The position numbers and the translations under genes were made by a program. From positions 2,604,001-2,668,000 of the forward strand of contig NZ_CP014646.1 in the NCBI RefSeq assembly GCF_001051995.2: a stretch of DNA of 64,000 nucleotides. The letters are read 5' to 3'. This document shows positions 17,032 to 30,564 of the stretch, in pieces (positions within the stretch are counted from its first letter, which is position 1; each line of letters starts with the position of its first letter). The notes beneath the pieces were generated by a model. The model was not told the origin of the DNA, did no database searches, and was given only the letters and a program-made list of their open reading frames with translations. The stretch is from Thauera humireducens. Its GTDB lineage: Bacteria > Pseudomonadota > Gammaproteobacteria > Burkholderiales > Rhodocyclaceae.

Positions 17032-17924
17032 TCAAGTGCTCGCAAGGTGCCGGCGCACCGAAATCGCCGCCCCCAGCCAGCCGAGGAAGGTGGCGAACAG
17101 CACAATGGCAAGCGCCGCGCGCCAGTCCGGCCCACTGAGGGTGAACACGGCACCATAGGTTTCGGCCAGGCGTGCGACCGGCTGCGCCAGCGCCCCCACC
17201 CCGAGCCACACCGTACCCAGCGCCACCAGACCGCCCAGCGCCCCCTGCAGCCCGCCGAACCAGTAGAAGGGGCGGCGGATGAAGGGATCGGTGGCACCGA
17301 GCAGGCGGCTCACCTCGATCTCCTGGCGCTGGGTGAGGATCTGCAGGCGGATGGTGTTGAAGGTGACGATGACGAGCGCGAAGCCGAGCAGCCCGGCCAG
17401 CATCAGCACGGCCGAACGACCGAGCGCCAGCAGCGCGTGAAGGCGCTTGACCCAGGCCGAGTCGAGCTGCACGTGCGCGACCCTGGGCCAGGCACGGATC
17501 TCGGCCGCCAGTCGTTCGAACACCTCGGGGTCCTCGCCGTGAGGCGTCAGCACGAAGGCATCGGGCAGCGGGTTCTGGCCGAGTCCGCCCAGCACGTCGC
17601 CCAGTCCGCTGGCGGCGAGCTGCTTCAACGCCTCGTCGCGTGGCACGTAGCGGTAGCTGGCGAGCGCCGGCAGCCCCTTCAGCCGCTGCTCGAGCACCTC
17701 GGCATCGGCCTTCTGCGCGCCGGCATCGAGAAAGACGCTGATCTCGGGCGTCCCCGACACGCCGCGCGCAAGCGACGCAACGTTGTCGAGCACCAGATAG
17801 CCGCCGCCGGGCAGGGACAGCGCGATCCCAACCACCAGTGCCGACAGCAAGGTGCCCACCGGTTGTCCGAGCATGCGGCGCAGCGCATGGGCAATGGCAC
17901 GAAAATGGAGGTAGAACCAGTTGC

Positions 17925-17928
<4 letters not shown>
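17032..17928 (-). CDS. ftsX: Cell division permease-like protein FtsX
   Basis: A 298-residue FtsX with an N-terminal membrane helix (TLLSALVVGIALSLPGGGYL). A periplasmic domain follows (about 60-160, ISVFLDAGAQKADAE). Three C-terminal helices come next, with the family stretch TFNTIRLQILTQRQEIEVSR and LLGATDPFIRRPFYW. With FtsE it forms an ABC-like complex that activates septal peptidoglycan hydrolases. Its ATG overlaps the ftsE stop by four bases, so it is the last gene of a coupled ftsY-ftsE-ftsX operon. Confidence 0.95.
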
Positions 17929-18616
<688 letters not shown>

Positions 18617-18620
<4 letters not shown>

Positions 18621-19876
18621 GCGCGTTCGCCCGCTCCGCTCTTCACCGCCGCCGCACCGGGCTCGAACAGCGCATCGACGAATTCACGCGCCTTGAACGG
18701 CTGCAGGTCGTCGATGCCCTCGCCCACGCCGATGAAGCGCAGCGGCTTGGGACACTGGCGCGCGATCGCGGCCAGCACGCCGCCCTTGGCGGTGCCGTCG
18801 AGCTTGGTCACCACCAGGCCGGTCACCCCGATCGCCTTGTCGAAAGCCTTCACCTGCGCCAGCGCGTTCTGCCCGATGTTGGCGTCGAGCACCAGCAGCA
18901 CCTCGTGCGGGCCGGACGCATCGGCCTTGGCGATCACCCGCCGGACCTTGGCGATCTCTTCCATCAGATGAAGCTGGGTCGGCAAACGGCCGGCGGTGTC
19001 GGCGAGCACGACGTCGATTCCGCGCGCGCGCGCAGCGCTGATCGCGTCGAAGATCACCGCCGCGGCATCACCGCCGTCCTGCGCCACGACGGTGACGTTG
19101 TTGCGCTCGCCCCAGGTCATCAGCTGCTCGCGCGCCGCCGCGCGGAAGGTGTCGCCCGCAGCCAGCAGCACGCTCTTGCCCTGGGCCTGGAAATACTTGG
19201 CGAGCTTGCCGATGGAGGTCGTCTTGCCCGAGCCGTTGACGCCCGCGATCATGATGATGAAGGGCTGGTGGCCCGCGATGTCCAGCGGCTGTTCCAGCGG
19301 CGCGATGATGCCGTGCAGCCCGTCGGCGAGTGCCTGCTGCAACTGGTCGGCGGTCTCGAGCCGGTCGCGCTTCCAGCGCAGGCGCAGGTCGTCGATCAGG
19401 TGCTGGGTGGCCTCGACGCCGCAGTCGGCCATCAGCAGCGTCGACTCCAGTTCCTCGAGCAGTTCCTCGTCGATCTTGCGCAGGCCGAACAGGCTGGCGA
19501 GGCCGCCCCCCAGTTGCTGGCGGGTGCGTGCCAGGCCCGCCTTGAGACGATCGGTCCAGGAGCGCTTCACCGGCGCCTCGGCCACCGCCGGAGGGGTGAC
19601 CACGGCGGCGACCAGCACCGGCGCAACGGGCTCGTCCGGCACGACGGCCGGCTGGATCGCTTCGACAGGTGCTTCCGCCTGAGGCACCTGCCCGGCAGGC
19701 GGAACGGCATCGACTGCGACCTGCTCGACCACCGCCACGGACTCGGCAGCGGCGGGCGTCTCGACAGCCGGCGCGACGACATCGGTCGCCTGCGGCTGGA
19801 CGATTTCTTCGGCCGATGGCGGGGCCGATTCGGCCTGCTCGTTCTTGCCGAACTTCTTCTTCAGGAAACCAAACAT
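18617..19876 (-). CDS. ftsY: Signal recognition particle receptor FtsY
   Basis: 419 residues. The first about 110 form an acidic, Ala/Pro/Val-rich A domain that is variable in FtsY. The NG domain follows: IAGVNGSGKTTSIGKLAKYF (G1), DTFRAAAREQL, DTAGRLPTQ (G3), TKLDGTAKGG (G4) and the closing FIGVGEGIDDLQPF. It docks ribosome-SRP complexes at the inner membrane for co-translational insertion. It heads the ftsYEX operon and is divergent from the M16 peptidase genes, with 147 bases between starts. Confidence 0.95.
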
Positions 19877-20023
19877 GAAACGCTCGAGTCAGAGGGGACG
19901 TTTCGCGTCGGCACGGCCCCACGCCAGCCGTGGGCACCCGTCGCCGATCACGTTAAGATGCGGCTCCCCGTCCGACCGGCGCAATCGCCACCGAGCCCCG
20001 CGGAGCGCCGCGAATTCTAACAG

Positions 20024-21421
20024 ATGCTGGACATGTCCATGTTTCTCCAGACGTTTGCCCGCACCCTCCTCCGCGCTGTCCTTATCGGCGGCGCCCTCGC
20101 CACGCCGGTGACGGCGCTCGCCAATCCCTACGAGACCACGCTGACCAATGGCATGAAGGTCATCGTCAAGGAAGATCGCCGCGCCCCCTCCGTGGTGCAC
20201 ATGGTGTGGTACCGCAGCGGATCGATGGACGAACCGGAAGGCGTGTCCGGTGTGGCCCATGTGCTCGAGCACATGATGTTCAAGGGCACGAAGAACGTCG
20301 GCCCGGGCGAATTCAACAAGCGCGTGGCCGCGGTCGGTGGGCGCGACAACGCCTTCACCAGCAAGGATTACACCGCCTACTTCCAGCAGGTGCCGCCCGA
20401 CCGCCTGACCGAGATGATGGCGCTCGAGGCCGATCGCATGCAGCATCTGGTGCTCGACGACGACGCCTTCCGGCGCGAGATCGAGGTCGTCAAGGAAGAG
20501 CGCCGCCTGCGCACCGACGACCAGCCACGCGCCCTGGTGTACGAACAGCTCATGGCCACCGCCTTCAAGGCCCATCCCTACCGCCGGCCCGTCATCGGCT
20601 GGATGCCCGACCTCGAGGCCATGCAGCCGGACGACGCCCGCGAGTGGTACCGGCGCTGGTACACCCCGACCAACGCTTATCTGGTCGTCGTCGGCGACGT
20701 GGATCATCGCCGCGTGTTCCGCGATGCCGAACGCCATTACGGCCCGATCGCCGCACGCGCGCTGCCCGCGCGCCGGATCACCGCCGAACCGCCGCAACAG
20801 GGCCCGCGCCAGGCGGTCGTGCGCGCGCCCGCCGAGCTGCCCTACGTGACGCTCGCCTGGCACGTGCCCGCCCTGCGCGACCCGGCCGCCGATCGCGACG
20901 CCTACGCCCTGCAGGTGCTGGCCGCGATCCTCGACGGCTACGATGGCGCGCGCCTGACCCGGCGCCTGGTGCGGGACAGCGGCATCGCCGTCTCGGCCGG
21001 CGCCGGCTACGACGGCAGCGGCCGCGGCCCCTCGCTGTTCTACCTCGACGGCGTGCCGGCAGCGGGCCATACCACGGACGAACTCGAGGCCGCGCTGCGT
21101 GCCGAGCTGCAGCGCATCCGCGACGAGGGCGTCAATGAAGCCGAGCTCGCCCGCGTCAAGACCCAGGCCGTGGCCAGCCGCGTGTACAAGCGCGACTCGC
21201 TGATGGGCCAGGCGATGGAAATCGGCTACCTCGAGGCGGCTGGCCTGTCGTGGCGCGACGAGGAGCGCCTGCTCGAGGGCCTGCGCAGCGTGACGGCCGA
21301 TGAAGTGCGGTCCGTCGCCCAGCGCTACTTCGGCGACGACAGCCTCAGCGTCGCCCGCCTCGATCCGCTGCCGCTCGAAACGGCCCGCCCGCGCTCGCCC
21401 TTCGTCGGCGTGCGCCACTGA
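20024..21421 (+). CDS. M16 family zinc metallopeptidase, catalytic partner (periplasmic)
   Basis: 465 residues with an N-terminal signal peptide (about 1-33, ending near ALAN). The inverted zinc motif is present: H79-V-L-E82-H83 in AHVLEHMMFKG, with the third ligand E159 in EIEVVKEERR 76 residues later, as in insulinase-type peptidases. GGRDNAFTSKDYTAYF is another M16 landmark. It is followed 31 bases later by a second M16-like gene without the zinc motif, the usual active/inactive pair that closes a clam-shell heterodimer. Substrate is probably small peptides in the periplasm. ATG 20024 is used; ATG 20033 or 20039 would also leave a good signal peptide. Confidence 0.87.
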   Translation: MLDMSMFLQTFARTLLRAVLIGGALATPVTALANPYETTLTNGMKVIVKEDRRAPSVVHMVWYRSGSMDEPEGVSGVAHVLEHMMFKGTKNVGPGEFNKRVAAVGGRDNAFTSKDYTAYFQQVPPDRLTEMMALEADRMQHLVLDDDAFRREIEVVKEERRLRTDDQPRALVYEQLMATAFKAHPYRRPVIGWMPDLEAMQPDDAREWYRRWYTPTNAYLVVVGDVDHRRVFRDAERHYGPIAARALPARRITAEPPQQGPRQAVVRAPAELPYVTLAWHVPALRDPAADRDAYALQVLAAILDGYDGARLTRRLVRDSGIAVSAGAGYDGSGRGPSLFYLDGVPAAGHTTDELEAALRAELQRIRDEGVNEAELARVKTQAVASRVYKRDSLMGQAMEIGYLEAAGLSWRDEERLLEGLRSVTADEVRSVAQRYFGDDSLSVARLDPLPLETARPRSPFVGVRH

Positions 21422-21452
21422 ACCTTCCGCGAACCGAGCCGACCGCCCCGCC

Positions 21453-24109
<2,657 letters not shown>

Positions 24110-24135
24110 CGCCCCCCGGCACCGGACTGCAACAC

Positions 24136-24178
24136 GCACGAGGCCTTCCGCGGACATGCGCCGCGGAAGGCCTCGTGC
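24136..24178. terminator. Strong hairpin between the ferredoxin and dynamin-like genes
   Basis: An 18-bp perfect stem (gcacgaggccttccgcgg and its complement) with a 7-base loop lies between convergent genes. T-runs are poor on both sides (CCGTTAACTTT on plus), but the stem strength and position suggest it ends both transcripts. Confidence 0.7.
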
Positions 24179-24235
24179 CGTTAACTTTCGGTCGCTGGCG
24201 GCAGGCGCTGCCCGCGCCAGCCTCTTCAGCTTTTT

Positions 24236-26197
24236 TCAGGCGGCCCGCCGGGTTTCGGTGGCCTCACCGTGTTCCACGCCCAGCCTCTGGGCCAGCTCCT
24301 GCTGCAGGGCCTCGAGCTCGTCCAGCATGCCCAGCACGCTGGTCTCCCCCTGGCGCAACTCTTCGACGCGATCCTCGAGCGTGTCGGTCGCCTGGTGGAT
24401 GCGTTTGACGCTTTCGAGGCGACGCTTGAGCTGGATCTGGTATTCCCGCACCTGCGTCTCCAGCGGAGACATCACCGCACGCAGCCATTGCTCGACGTCG
24501 CGGTTGGCGAGTTCGAACGTACGTCGCGCCTGCACCGCGACGGTCTCGAAGAACTTCTGCGTGAGGGTGTGCTTTTCGGTCGTGACCAGCGTCAGCGTGG
24601 TGTTCAGCTGGCGATTGAAGGCCGACTCGAGGCGCTCGATCTCCTTCTCGTAGCGCAGTGTCGAGAAGGCCTCGGGTGGCGGCAGCTTGAGGCCGTGCTC
24701 CACACTGAAGCGCTTGTACATCGCATCGAGCATCTTGATGATCTCGGCGATCTCCCCGGTCGAGCGCTGCAGGTTGCTGCGCAGGTGCTGGAAGAACCCC
24801 TCCATCGCGTCGCGCAGGCCCTTGGTGAAGGTGGACTCCATCATCGCCTCGCGCGTGCGGCGTGTCTCGTCGCGCAGCGCATCCATGCCGATGTTGGCGA
24901 GCAGGCTGTTGGTGAGATTGGAGAATACCGAGCGCACCGCGTAGTACTTCTGCAGACCCTGCTCGAAATCCTCCTTCTCGGTGCGGATCTTGCGCATCAT
25001 GTATTCGATGACGCTCTGATTCTTGCCGCGCAGGTCGGTGAGCTCCTGCAACTGCTCGCGCAGGCTCGCCAGGCGAGCCTCGAGCAGGCCGCGCGTCTGC
25101 GCGAACACCTCGCTCGTTTCCGCCAGCGCGTCGTCACGCACAATGTCCTGTTTCGCCGGCAGCAACTCGCCGGTCAAGGCCTGCTCCAGCGCGGTCATGC
25201 GGCTGCGCTCGAGCAACTCGGCATCGCCATTGATGCGCGCGACCAGCCCCTTCTGTGCCGAAACCGGGAACACCGCGGACGCGTCGATATCCAGCGTATC
25301 GGCGACCGAGCTGACCTGCTTGTCGATCTCGGCCGCGATCTGCGCGTCGTCGCGCAAACCGTCCCACAAGCCGTCGATCTTGTTCAGCACCACCAGACGG
25401 CCACGCTGGCGCGAACCAGCGCCCTGCACGTAGTCGCGCCACACCGCGAGATCGCTCTGCGTCACGCCGGTGTCGGCGGCAAGGATGTAGAGCACCGCGT
25501 GGGCGCTCGGCAGCATCGACAGCGTCAGTTCCGGTTCGGCACCGATCGCGTTCAGGCCCGGCGTATCAAGCACGACCAGCCCCTGCTCGAGCAGCGGATG
25601 CGGGAACTGGATGACGGCGTGGCGCCACGACGGCATCTCGATCAGCCCGTCGGCGCCGGGTTTCAGTCCCTGCTCGCCCTTGGGGTCGATGATGAACCCC
25701 AGGCGTTCGGCCTCTTCCTGGCTCACCCGGGTGGTCTCGCCCACGCGCGCCAGCGCAGCCTGCAAGCCGGCCGCATCCAGCGCCTGCAGGGGCACGACCT
25801 GCCATTCTTCCGGGTAGCGCTTGAGCTCGCTCACCGGGGCCTGGCGCTCGCGCGAGCGAATCGGCAGCAGGCGCAGTTCGGGCCTCGCGCCCTTGCTCCA
25901 CTGCAGTTCGGTCGGGCACATCGTGGTGCGGCCCGCGCTCGACGGCAGGATGCGGTCGCCGTAGTCGGCGAAGAAGATGGCATTGATGAGCTCGGACTTG
26001 CCGCGCGAGAACTCGGCAACGAAGGCCACGGTGAGCTTGTCATCGCGCAGGCGGTCGAGCAGGTACTGCAGCCGCAGGTCGGACTGGGCATCGCCCACCT
26101 CGTTGCGCGACAGCCAGTTGCGCAGGCGCGTCACGGTCTCTGCGGCGGAAGCACGCCAGTCGGCGTAGGCGGAAAATTGGTCGATCAGCTGGGTCAT
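24236..26197 (-). CDS. Dynamin-family large GTPase
   Basis: 653 residues. G1 is a variant P-loop FSRGKSELINAIF (about residues 53-66). The conserved switch region is SSAGRTTMCPTEL, G3 is VLDTPGLNAIG and G4 is LNKIDGLWD. The remaining about 400 residues are almost all helical with heavy coiled-coil character, like the stalk of bacterial dynamin-like proteins. Such proteins remodel or protect membranes. ATG 26197 is chosen over the two upstream GTG codons at 26230, which extend only 11 unlikely residues. It is transcribed away from mutM-like neighbours as a single gene. Confidence 0.82.
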   Translation of the reverse strand: MTQLIDQFSAYADWRASAAETVTRLRNWLSRNEVGDAQSDLRLQYLLDRLRDDKLTVAFVAEFSRGKSELINAIFFADYGDRILPSSAGRTTMCPTELQWSKGARPELRLLPIRSRERQAPVSELKRYPEEWQVVPLQALDAAGLQAALARVGETTRVSQEEAERLGFIIDPKGEQGLKPGADGLIEMPSWRHAVIQFPHPLLEQGLVVLDTPGLNAIGAEPELTLSMLPSAHAVLYILAADTGVTQSDLAVWRDYVQGAGSRQRGRLVVLNKIDGLWDGLRDDAQIAAEIDKQVSSVADTLDIDASAVFPVSAQKGLVARINGDAELLERSRMTALEQALTGELLPAKQDIVRDDALAETSEVFAQTRGLLEARLASLREQLQELTDLRGKNQSVIEYMMRKIRTEKEDFEQGLQKYYAVRSVFSNLTNSLLANIGMDALRDETRRTREAMMESTFTKGLRDAMEGFFQHLRSNLQRSTGEIAEIIKMLDAMYKRFSVEHGLKLPPPEAFSTLRYEKEIERLESAFNRQLNTTLTLVTTEKHTLTQKFFETVAVQARRTFELANRDVEQWLRAVMSPLETQVREYQIQLKRRLESVKRIHQATDTLEDRVEELRQGETSVLGMLDELEALQQELAQRLGVEHGEATETRRAA

Positions 26198-26335
26198 CGG
26201 CTCACTCGTCGGACTGGATTCGCGCACCACGGCACGGGGACGATCCTGATAGCGGCAGCATAACGGCGAACCCGCTTTCCTTCCATCCTGGCGTTGCGCG
26301 GCAGGACCGGCGGCCCGCTCCGTGCGACGAACGCC

Positions 26336-27157
26336 TCAGGCTCGCCGCCGCTGGCAGCGGGGACAGAAGTACGTGGCGCGCTGCCCGCTGACGATGCGCT
26401 GCACGGGCGTGCCGCAGTGCCTGCACGACTCGCCCTCGCGGGCATAGACGAAATACTGCTGCTGGAAGTAACCCGGCCGCCCGTCACTGCCGACGAAGTC
26501 ACGCAAGGTGCTGCCGCCTGCGGCAATCGCCGCGGTGAGGGTGTCGCGCACCGCGGCCACGAGCCGCGCGCAGCGCCGCGGCCCGAGCGCGCCCGCGGGC
26601 TCGAGGGGGTGGATGCCTGCACGGAACAGGCTCTCCGACGCATAGATGTTGCCCACGCCGACCACCCTGTGGCTGTCCATCAGCACGTGCTTGATCGGCG
26701 CACGCAGCCCGCGCGTGACGCGATGCAGCCACGCACCATCGAAGGCCTCGCTCAGGGGCTCGGGGCCGAGCCGGGCCAGCAGGGGGTGGGCATCGGCGTC
26801 ACCCGCCTGCCACACGATCATGCCGAAGCGGCGCGGATCGCGCAGCCGCAGTGCCAGATCCCCGAACACGAGGTCGACATGGTCGTGCGCCGCAGGCGGC
26901 AGCCCGGCCGCCACCACGCGCAGGCTACCCGACATCCCCAGATGCAGGATCACCGAGCCCGTCCCGAAGTCGAACAGCAGGTACTTCGCGCGCCGCGACA
27001 CCCGCCTCAGGTCACGCCCGACGAGTCGTTCGGCGAGGTCGTCGGGCACCGGCAGGCGCAGGCGGGCATTGCGGACGACCAGCGCGGTCAGCGCCCGTCC
27101 CTCGACGTGGGGCTGCACGCCGCGGCAAGTGGTCTCGACTTCGGGCAGTTCGGGCAT
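26336..27157 (-). CDS. mutM: Formamidopyrimidine-DNA glycosylase
   Basis: 273 residues beginning MPELPEVETTCRG, where Pro2/Glu3 (after Met) form the catalytic N terminus. The helix-two-turn-helix section (IKHVLMDSHRVVGVGNIYASE) and the C-terminal zinc finger (CRHCGTPVQRI, CPRCQ) are intact. It removes 8-oxoguanine and ring-opened purines and nicks the site. The frame continues upstream to 27268, but catalysis requires Pro at position 2, which fixes the start at 27157. It is divergent from the TPR gene, with 204 bases between starts. Confidence 0.96.
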   Translation of the reverse strand: MPELPEVETTCRGVQPHVEGRALTALVVRNARLRLPVPDDLAERLVGRDLRRVSRRAKYLLFDFGTGSVILHLGMSGSLRVVAAGLPPAAHDHVDLVFGDLALRLRDPRRFGMIVWQAGDADAHPLLARLGPEPLSEAFDGAWLHRVTRGLRAPIKHVLMDSHRVVGVGNIYASESLFRAGIHPLEPAGALGPRRCARLVAAVRDTLTAAIAAGGSTLRDFVGSDGRPGYFQQQYFVYAREGESCRHCGTPVQRIVSGQRATYFCPRCQRRRA

Positions 27158-27361
27158 GACATCCTGCGGGACGGAACAGCACGGGCGGCGCGCCGCACCC
27201 GTCCGTCTTGCGGGCACGGCGCCGATCTGCATACCATGACGCGAACCGAATTCTAGAGCAGCGCTCAAACTCGCGTCTAAACGAAGGGGCTGCCGTCACC
27301 GCCCCGGGGCGAGGCCCTGCAGCGCCCTTCGACGCCTCGCCGCATCCGCCGGATCAAGTTC

Positions 27362-29074
27362 ATGAAAACCCAGCCTGCCCGCATCCTCAGAACCCTTTGC
27401 CTCGCGCTCGGCCTCGGCGCGGCGACCAGCCTCTCCGCTGCCGAAAACGACGGAGCGGGTGGCCCGCTTCCGGCCCAGGAGCTGACGCCGCGCACGGTGT
27501 ACCAGTTCCTGCTCGCCGAGATCGCAGGCGCCCGCGGGCAGATCGGCCTGTCGGCACAGCTGTATCTCGACCTTGCCCGCGCGACCCGCGATCCGCGGAT
27601 CGCCCGCCGCGCCACCGAGATCGCCATGTATTCGCGCAACCCGCAGATGGCCGGCGAGGCCGCGAGCCTGTGGGTCGAGGTGGCGCCCAATTCGGAGGAA
27701 GCCCGCCGCATTCTCGCCGGCGTGGGCGGCCCGACCGGCGGCGCTGCGAACCTCGACAACGTCCAGACTCACCTTGCGCGTGCCCTCGCCCAATCGAACG
27801 GGCGGCTGCCGCAGAACCTGCTCGGGCTCAATCGCGCACTCGCCGGCATCCCGGACAAGGATGCGGTGCTGCGTATCGTGCAGCGCCTGACCGAGCCCTA
27901 TCTGGACGTGCCCGAAGCCTACATCGCGCGCGCCCAGGCGGCGATGGTCGCGCAGGACCCGATGCTCGCGCTGGGCGCAGTCGACCTGGCACTGCAGCTT
28001 CGTCCCGGCTGGGAGCCGGCCGTGATGCTCAAGGCGCAGATCCTGCAGCATTCCGGTGCCAATGCCGAGGCGGCACGCCAGCTCGAGGCCGAGGTCCAGC
28101 GCAACCCCGACAACAACGCATTGCGCCTGGCCTACGCCCGCGCGCTGGTCAGCGCCCAGCGTTTCGAGGACGCACGCAGCGAGTTTCGCCGCCTGCTCGC
28201 CTTCAGCCCCAACGACGCCGAGCTGCTGTACGCGGTGGGCCTGCTGTCGGCGCAACTCGACGACAAGGCCGAAGCCGAGTCCCACTACCTGCGCGCCCTC
28301 GACAACGGCCATCCGCAACCCGACCTGATCCGCCTGCAGCTCGGCCTGCTTGCCGACGATCGTGGCGACGGCGCCGCCGCACGCAAGTGGTTCGGCGAGA
28401 TCACCGACGAACGCCATGTTCCCGAAGCCATGATCCGCAGCGCCCAGAGCATGGCCCGCGAAGGCCGCGTCGACGAGGCCCGCGCCCTGCTGAAGGCGCA
28501 GGACGGCAACGACGAGCTCAAGCGCCGCTACCTGATCGCCGAGGCGCAGGTCCTGCGCGAGGCCGATCGCACTGCCGACGCACTGGTCGTGCTCGACGAT
28601 GCGCTGCGCGAACATCCGGACGACACCGACCTGCTGTACGAGACCGCCATGCTCGCCGAACGGCTCGACCGCATCGACCTGATGGAGAGCCGCCTGTGGC
28701 GCGTGATCGAACTCAAGCCCGACCACGCCCATGCGCACAACGCGCTCGGCTATTCGCTCGCCGATCGCAGCCTGCGCCTTGATGAGGCCGAGGCACTGAT
28801 CGTGCGCGCCCTCGAGCTGCTGCCGGACGACCCCTTCATCCTTGACAGCATGGGCTGGGTGCGCTTCCGCCGCGGCGACGCCAAGGAGGCCGTGGTCCAT
28901 CTGGAGCGCGCGTACGCGATCCGTGCCGATGCGGAGATCGCCGCGCATCTGGGCGAAGTGCTGTGGACGCTGCAGCGGCAGGGCGACGCCAACCGCATCT
29001 TCGACGAAGCGCTGAAGGCTCATCCGGACAACAAGCTGCTGGGCGACACCGTGCGCCGCCTGCGCGGCCAGTGA
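27362..29074 (+). CDS. Exported tetratricopeptide-repeat protein
   Basis: 570 residues with a signal peptide (MKTQPARILRTLCLALGLGA, cleavage near SAA). At least eight TPR-like helical pairs follow; the clearest are HNALGYSLADRSLRLDEAEA, DSMGWVRFRRGDAKEAVVHL and DLLYETAMLAERLDRIDLME. TPR proteins of this length upstream of lolB are common in betaproteobacteria and probably act as a scaffold at the outer membrane; the exact role is unknown. Its stop overlaps the lolB GTG by four bases, linking it to outer-membrane lipoprotein insertion. Confidence 0.85.
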   Translation: MKTQPARILRTLCLALGLGAATSLSAAENDGAGGPLPAQELTPRTVYQFLLAEIAGARGQIGLSAQLYLDLARATRDPRIARRATEIAMYSRNPQMAGEAASLWVEVAPNSEEARRILAGVGGPTGGAANLDNVQTHLARALAQSNGRLPQNLLGLNRALAGIPDKDAVLRIVQRLTEPYLDVPEAYIARAQAAMVAQDPMLALGAVDLALQLRPGWEPAVMLKAQILQHSGANAEAARQLEAEVQRNPDNNALRLAYARALVSAQRFEDARSEFRRLLAFSPNDAELLYAVGLLSAQLDDKAEAESHYLRALDNGHPQPDLIRLQLGLLADDRGDGAAARKWFGEITDERHVPEAMIRSAQSMAREGRVDEARALLKAQDGNDELKRRYLIAEAQVLREADRTADALVVLDDALREHPDDTDLLYETAMLAERLDRIDLMESRLWRVIELKPDHAHAHNALGYSLADRSLRLDEAEALIVRALELLPDDPFILDSMGWVRFRRGDAKEAVVHLERAYAIRADAEIAAHLGEVLWTLQRQGDANRIFDEALKAHPDNKLLGDTVRRLRGQ

Positions 29075-29658
29075 TCGTGCGGTCCCGCTTCACGCTCGGC
29101 GCCGCCATGACGGCGATCGCACTCGGACTCGCGGCCTGCGCCCCGCTGTCCGTCACGGCGCCGGACACGGTCGTCACGCGCAACGCGGCACCGGCCTTCG
29201 AATTGCAGGGCCGCCTGTCCGCCAGCGATGGCCAGCAGGCCGCGAGCGGCCGCGTCGAATGGCAGCACGTCCGCGGCACCCACCATTTCACGCTGCTCAC
29301 CCCACTCGGCCAGGTCGTCGCCCAGCTCGATGCGGACGCGCTGGGCGCCCGTCTGCAGACCGCCGACGGCCAGGTGCTGAGCGCGGACTCCGCCGAAGCC
29401 CTGCTGCCGCAGGTACTGGGTGTCGATGTCCCGATAGGCCGGCTCGGTCTTTGGGTGCAGGCCGCACCGGGACCTGAGGCCGAAATCCGTAACCGCGACT
29501 CGGCCGGCCGCCCGGCGCTGGTCATCGACCTGGGCTGGCGGATCGAGTACCTCGACTACGCCGGCGAGTCTGCCGACGCCCCGCCCGCACGCCTCGACAT
29601 CTCCCGCGGCGACGCCCGCATCCGCCTCGTCATCGATTCATGGACCACCCTGCCCTGA
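29071..29658 (+). CDS. lolB: Outer-membrane lipoprotein insertion factor LolB
   Basis: About 195 residues from GTG 29071 (GTGA overlap with the TPR gene). A lipoprotein signal ends at LAAC (C23). The LolB domain has FELQGRLSASDGQQAASGRV, the WQHVRGTHHFTLLTPLGQ strand and the final PARLDISRGDARIRLVIDSW, with lolB-like length. LolB receives lipoproteins from LolA and inserts them into the outer membrane. GTG 29077 and ATG 29107 are possible starts, but the last would cut the signal peptide short. It overlaps ispE by 19 bases, a conserved lolB-ispE-prs order. Confidence 0.9.
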   Translation: MIVRSRFTLGAAMTAIALGLAACAPLSVTAPDTVVTRNAAPAFELQGRLSASDGQQAASGRVEWQHVRGTHHFTLLTPLGQVVAQLDADALGARLQTADGQVLSADSAEALLPQVLGVDVPIGRLGLWVQAAPGPEAEIRNRDSAGRPALVIDLGWRIEYLDYAGESADAPPARLDISRGDARIRLVIDSWTTLP

Positions 29659-30515
29659 GCCGGCCCGACACTTCGGACCCGCAACGCCTGACCGGCTGTC
29701 CCGCGCCGGCCAAGCTCAACCTCTTCCTGCACGTCGTCGGACGGCGCGCCGACGGCTATCACCTGCTGCAGACCGCCTTCCGCCTGCTCGACTGGGGCGA
29801 CACACTCGATTTCGCGCTACGCGAGGACGGCGAGATCCGCCGCACCAACGCAGTCGCCGGCGTCCCGGCCGAGCACGACCTCGTCGTGCGGGCCGCGCGT
29901 CTGCTGCAGGCACGCACCGGCTGCACGCGGGGTGCCGACATCGCGCTGCACAAGGTGCTGCCCATGGGCGGTGGCCTCGGCGGCGGCAGCTCGGACGCCG
30001 CCACGACCCTGATCGCACTGAACCGCCTGTGGGGCACCGGACTCAGCCGGACCGAACTGCAAGCCCTGGGCCTGCAGCTCGGCGCCGACGTGCCGGTCTT
30101 CATCTTCGGCCGCGACGCCTTTGCCGAAGGCGTGGGCGAAGCCCTCCAGACGCTCGAACTGCCGCCCGCGTGGTACGTGGTCCTTTCACCGGGGGTTTCG
30201 GTCTCGACCGCCGAAATTTTTTGCGCAGAGGACTTGACGAGAAATACGGCTCTGATCAAAATACCGGACTTCGCAGCAAGCACCACGCGAAACGACCTGC
30301 AGGCAGTGGCCTGCAAACGTTACCCGGAAGTGCAAAACGCGATCGACTGGCTGGCGCAATTCGCACCGGCCCGGATGACAGGCTCGGGCGCCTGCGTCTT
30401 CGCCGAAGTGTTTTCGGCAGATGACGCGGAACGCATCGCAGTCAGCTGTCCTGAACGATGGACAGCCTGGAAAGTGCGATCTGCCTCTCGCCATCCGATG
30501 TACGAGTGGCTATAA
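29640..30515 (+). CDS. ispE: 4-diphosphocytidyl-2-C-methyl-D-erythritol kinase
   Basis: 291 residues of GHMP kinase type. Substrate loop PAKLNLFLHVVGRRADGYH, ATP loop LPMGGGLGGGSSDAAT and C-terminal motif MTGSGACVFAEV are all present. It phosphorylates CDP-methylerythritol in the MEP isoprenoid pathway. The section near codons 195-225 is noticeably AT-richer than its surroundings and contains TTGACG-N17-CAAAAT (30234-30262), which may be an internal promoter for the genes downstream. The TAA stop lies inside the -10 hexamer of the tRNA promoter. Confidence 0.95.
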   Translation: MDHPALSRPDTSDPQRLTGCPAPAKLNLFLHVVGRRADGYHLLQTAFRLLDWGDTLDFALREDGEIRRTNAVAGVPAEHDLVVRAARLLQARTGCTRGADIALHKVLPMGGGLGGGSSDAATTLIALNRLWGTGLSRTELQALGLQLGADVPVFIFGRDAFAEGVGEALQTLELPPAWYVVLSPGVSVSTAEIFCAEDLTRNTALIKIPDFAASTTRNDLQAVACKRYPEVQNAIDWLAQFAPARMTGSGACVFAEVFSADDAERIAVSCPERWTAWKVRSASRHPMYEWL

Positions 30516-30516
30516 T
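30488..30516 (+). promoter_or_regulatory. Sigma70 promoter for tRNA-Gln, overlapping the ispE stop
   Basis: TCGCCA, 17 bases, then a perfect TATAAT (30511-30516), followed by a GC-rich discriminator (CGCCGCCGC). Such discriminators are common at growth-rate-controlled stable-RNA promoters. Start would be near 30523, about 42 bases before the tRNA. The ispE TAA stop is contained in TATAAT. Confidence 0.6.
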
Positions 30517-30564
30517 CGCCGCCGCTTCATCAGTCGATGTGTAACGCTGACGAAACAGGTTTCT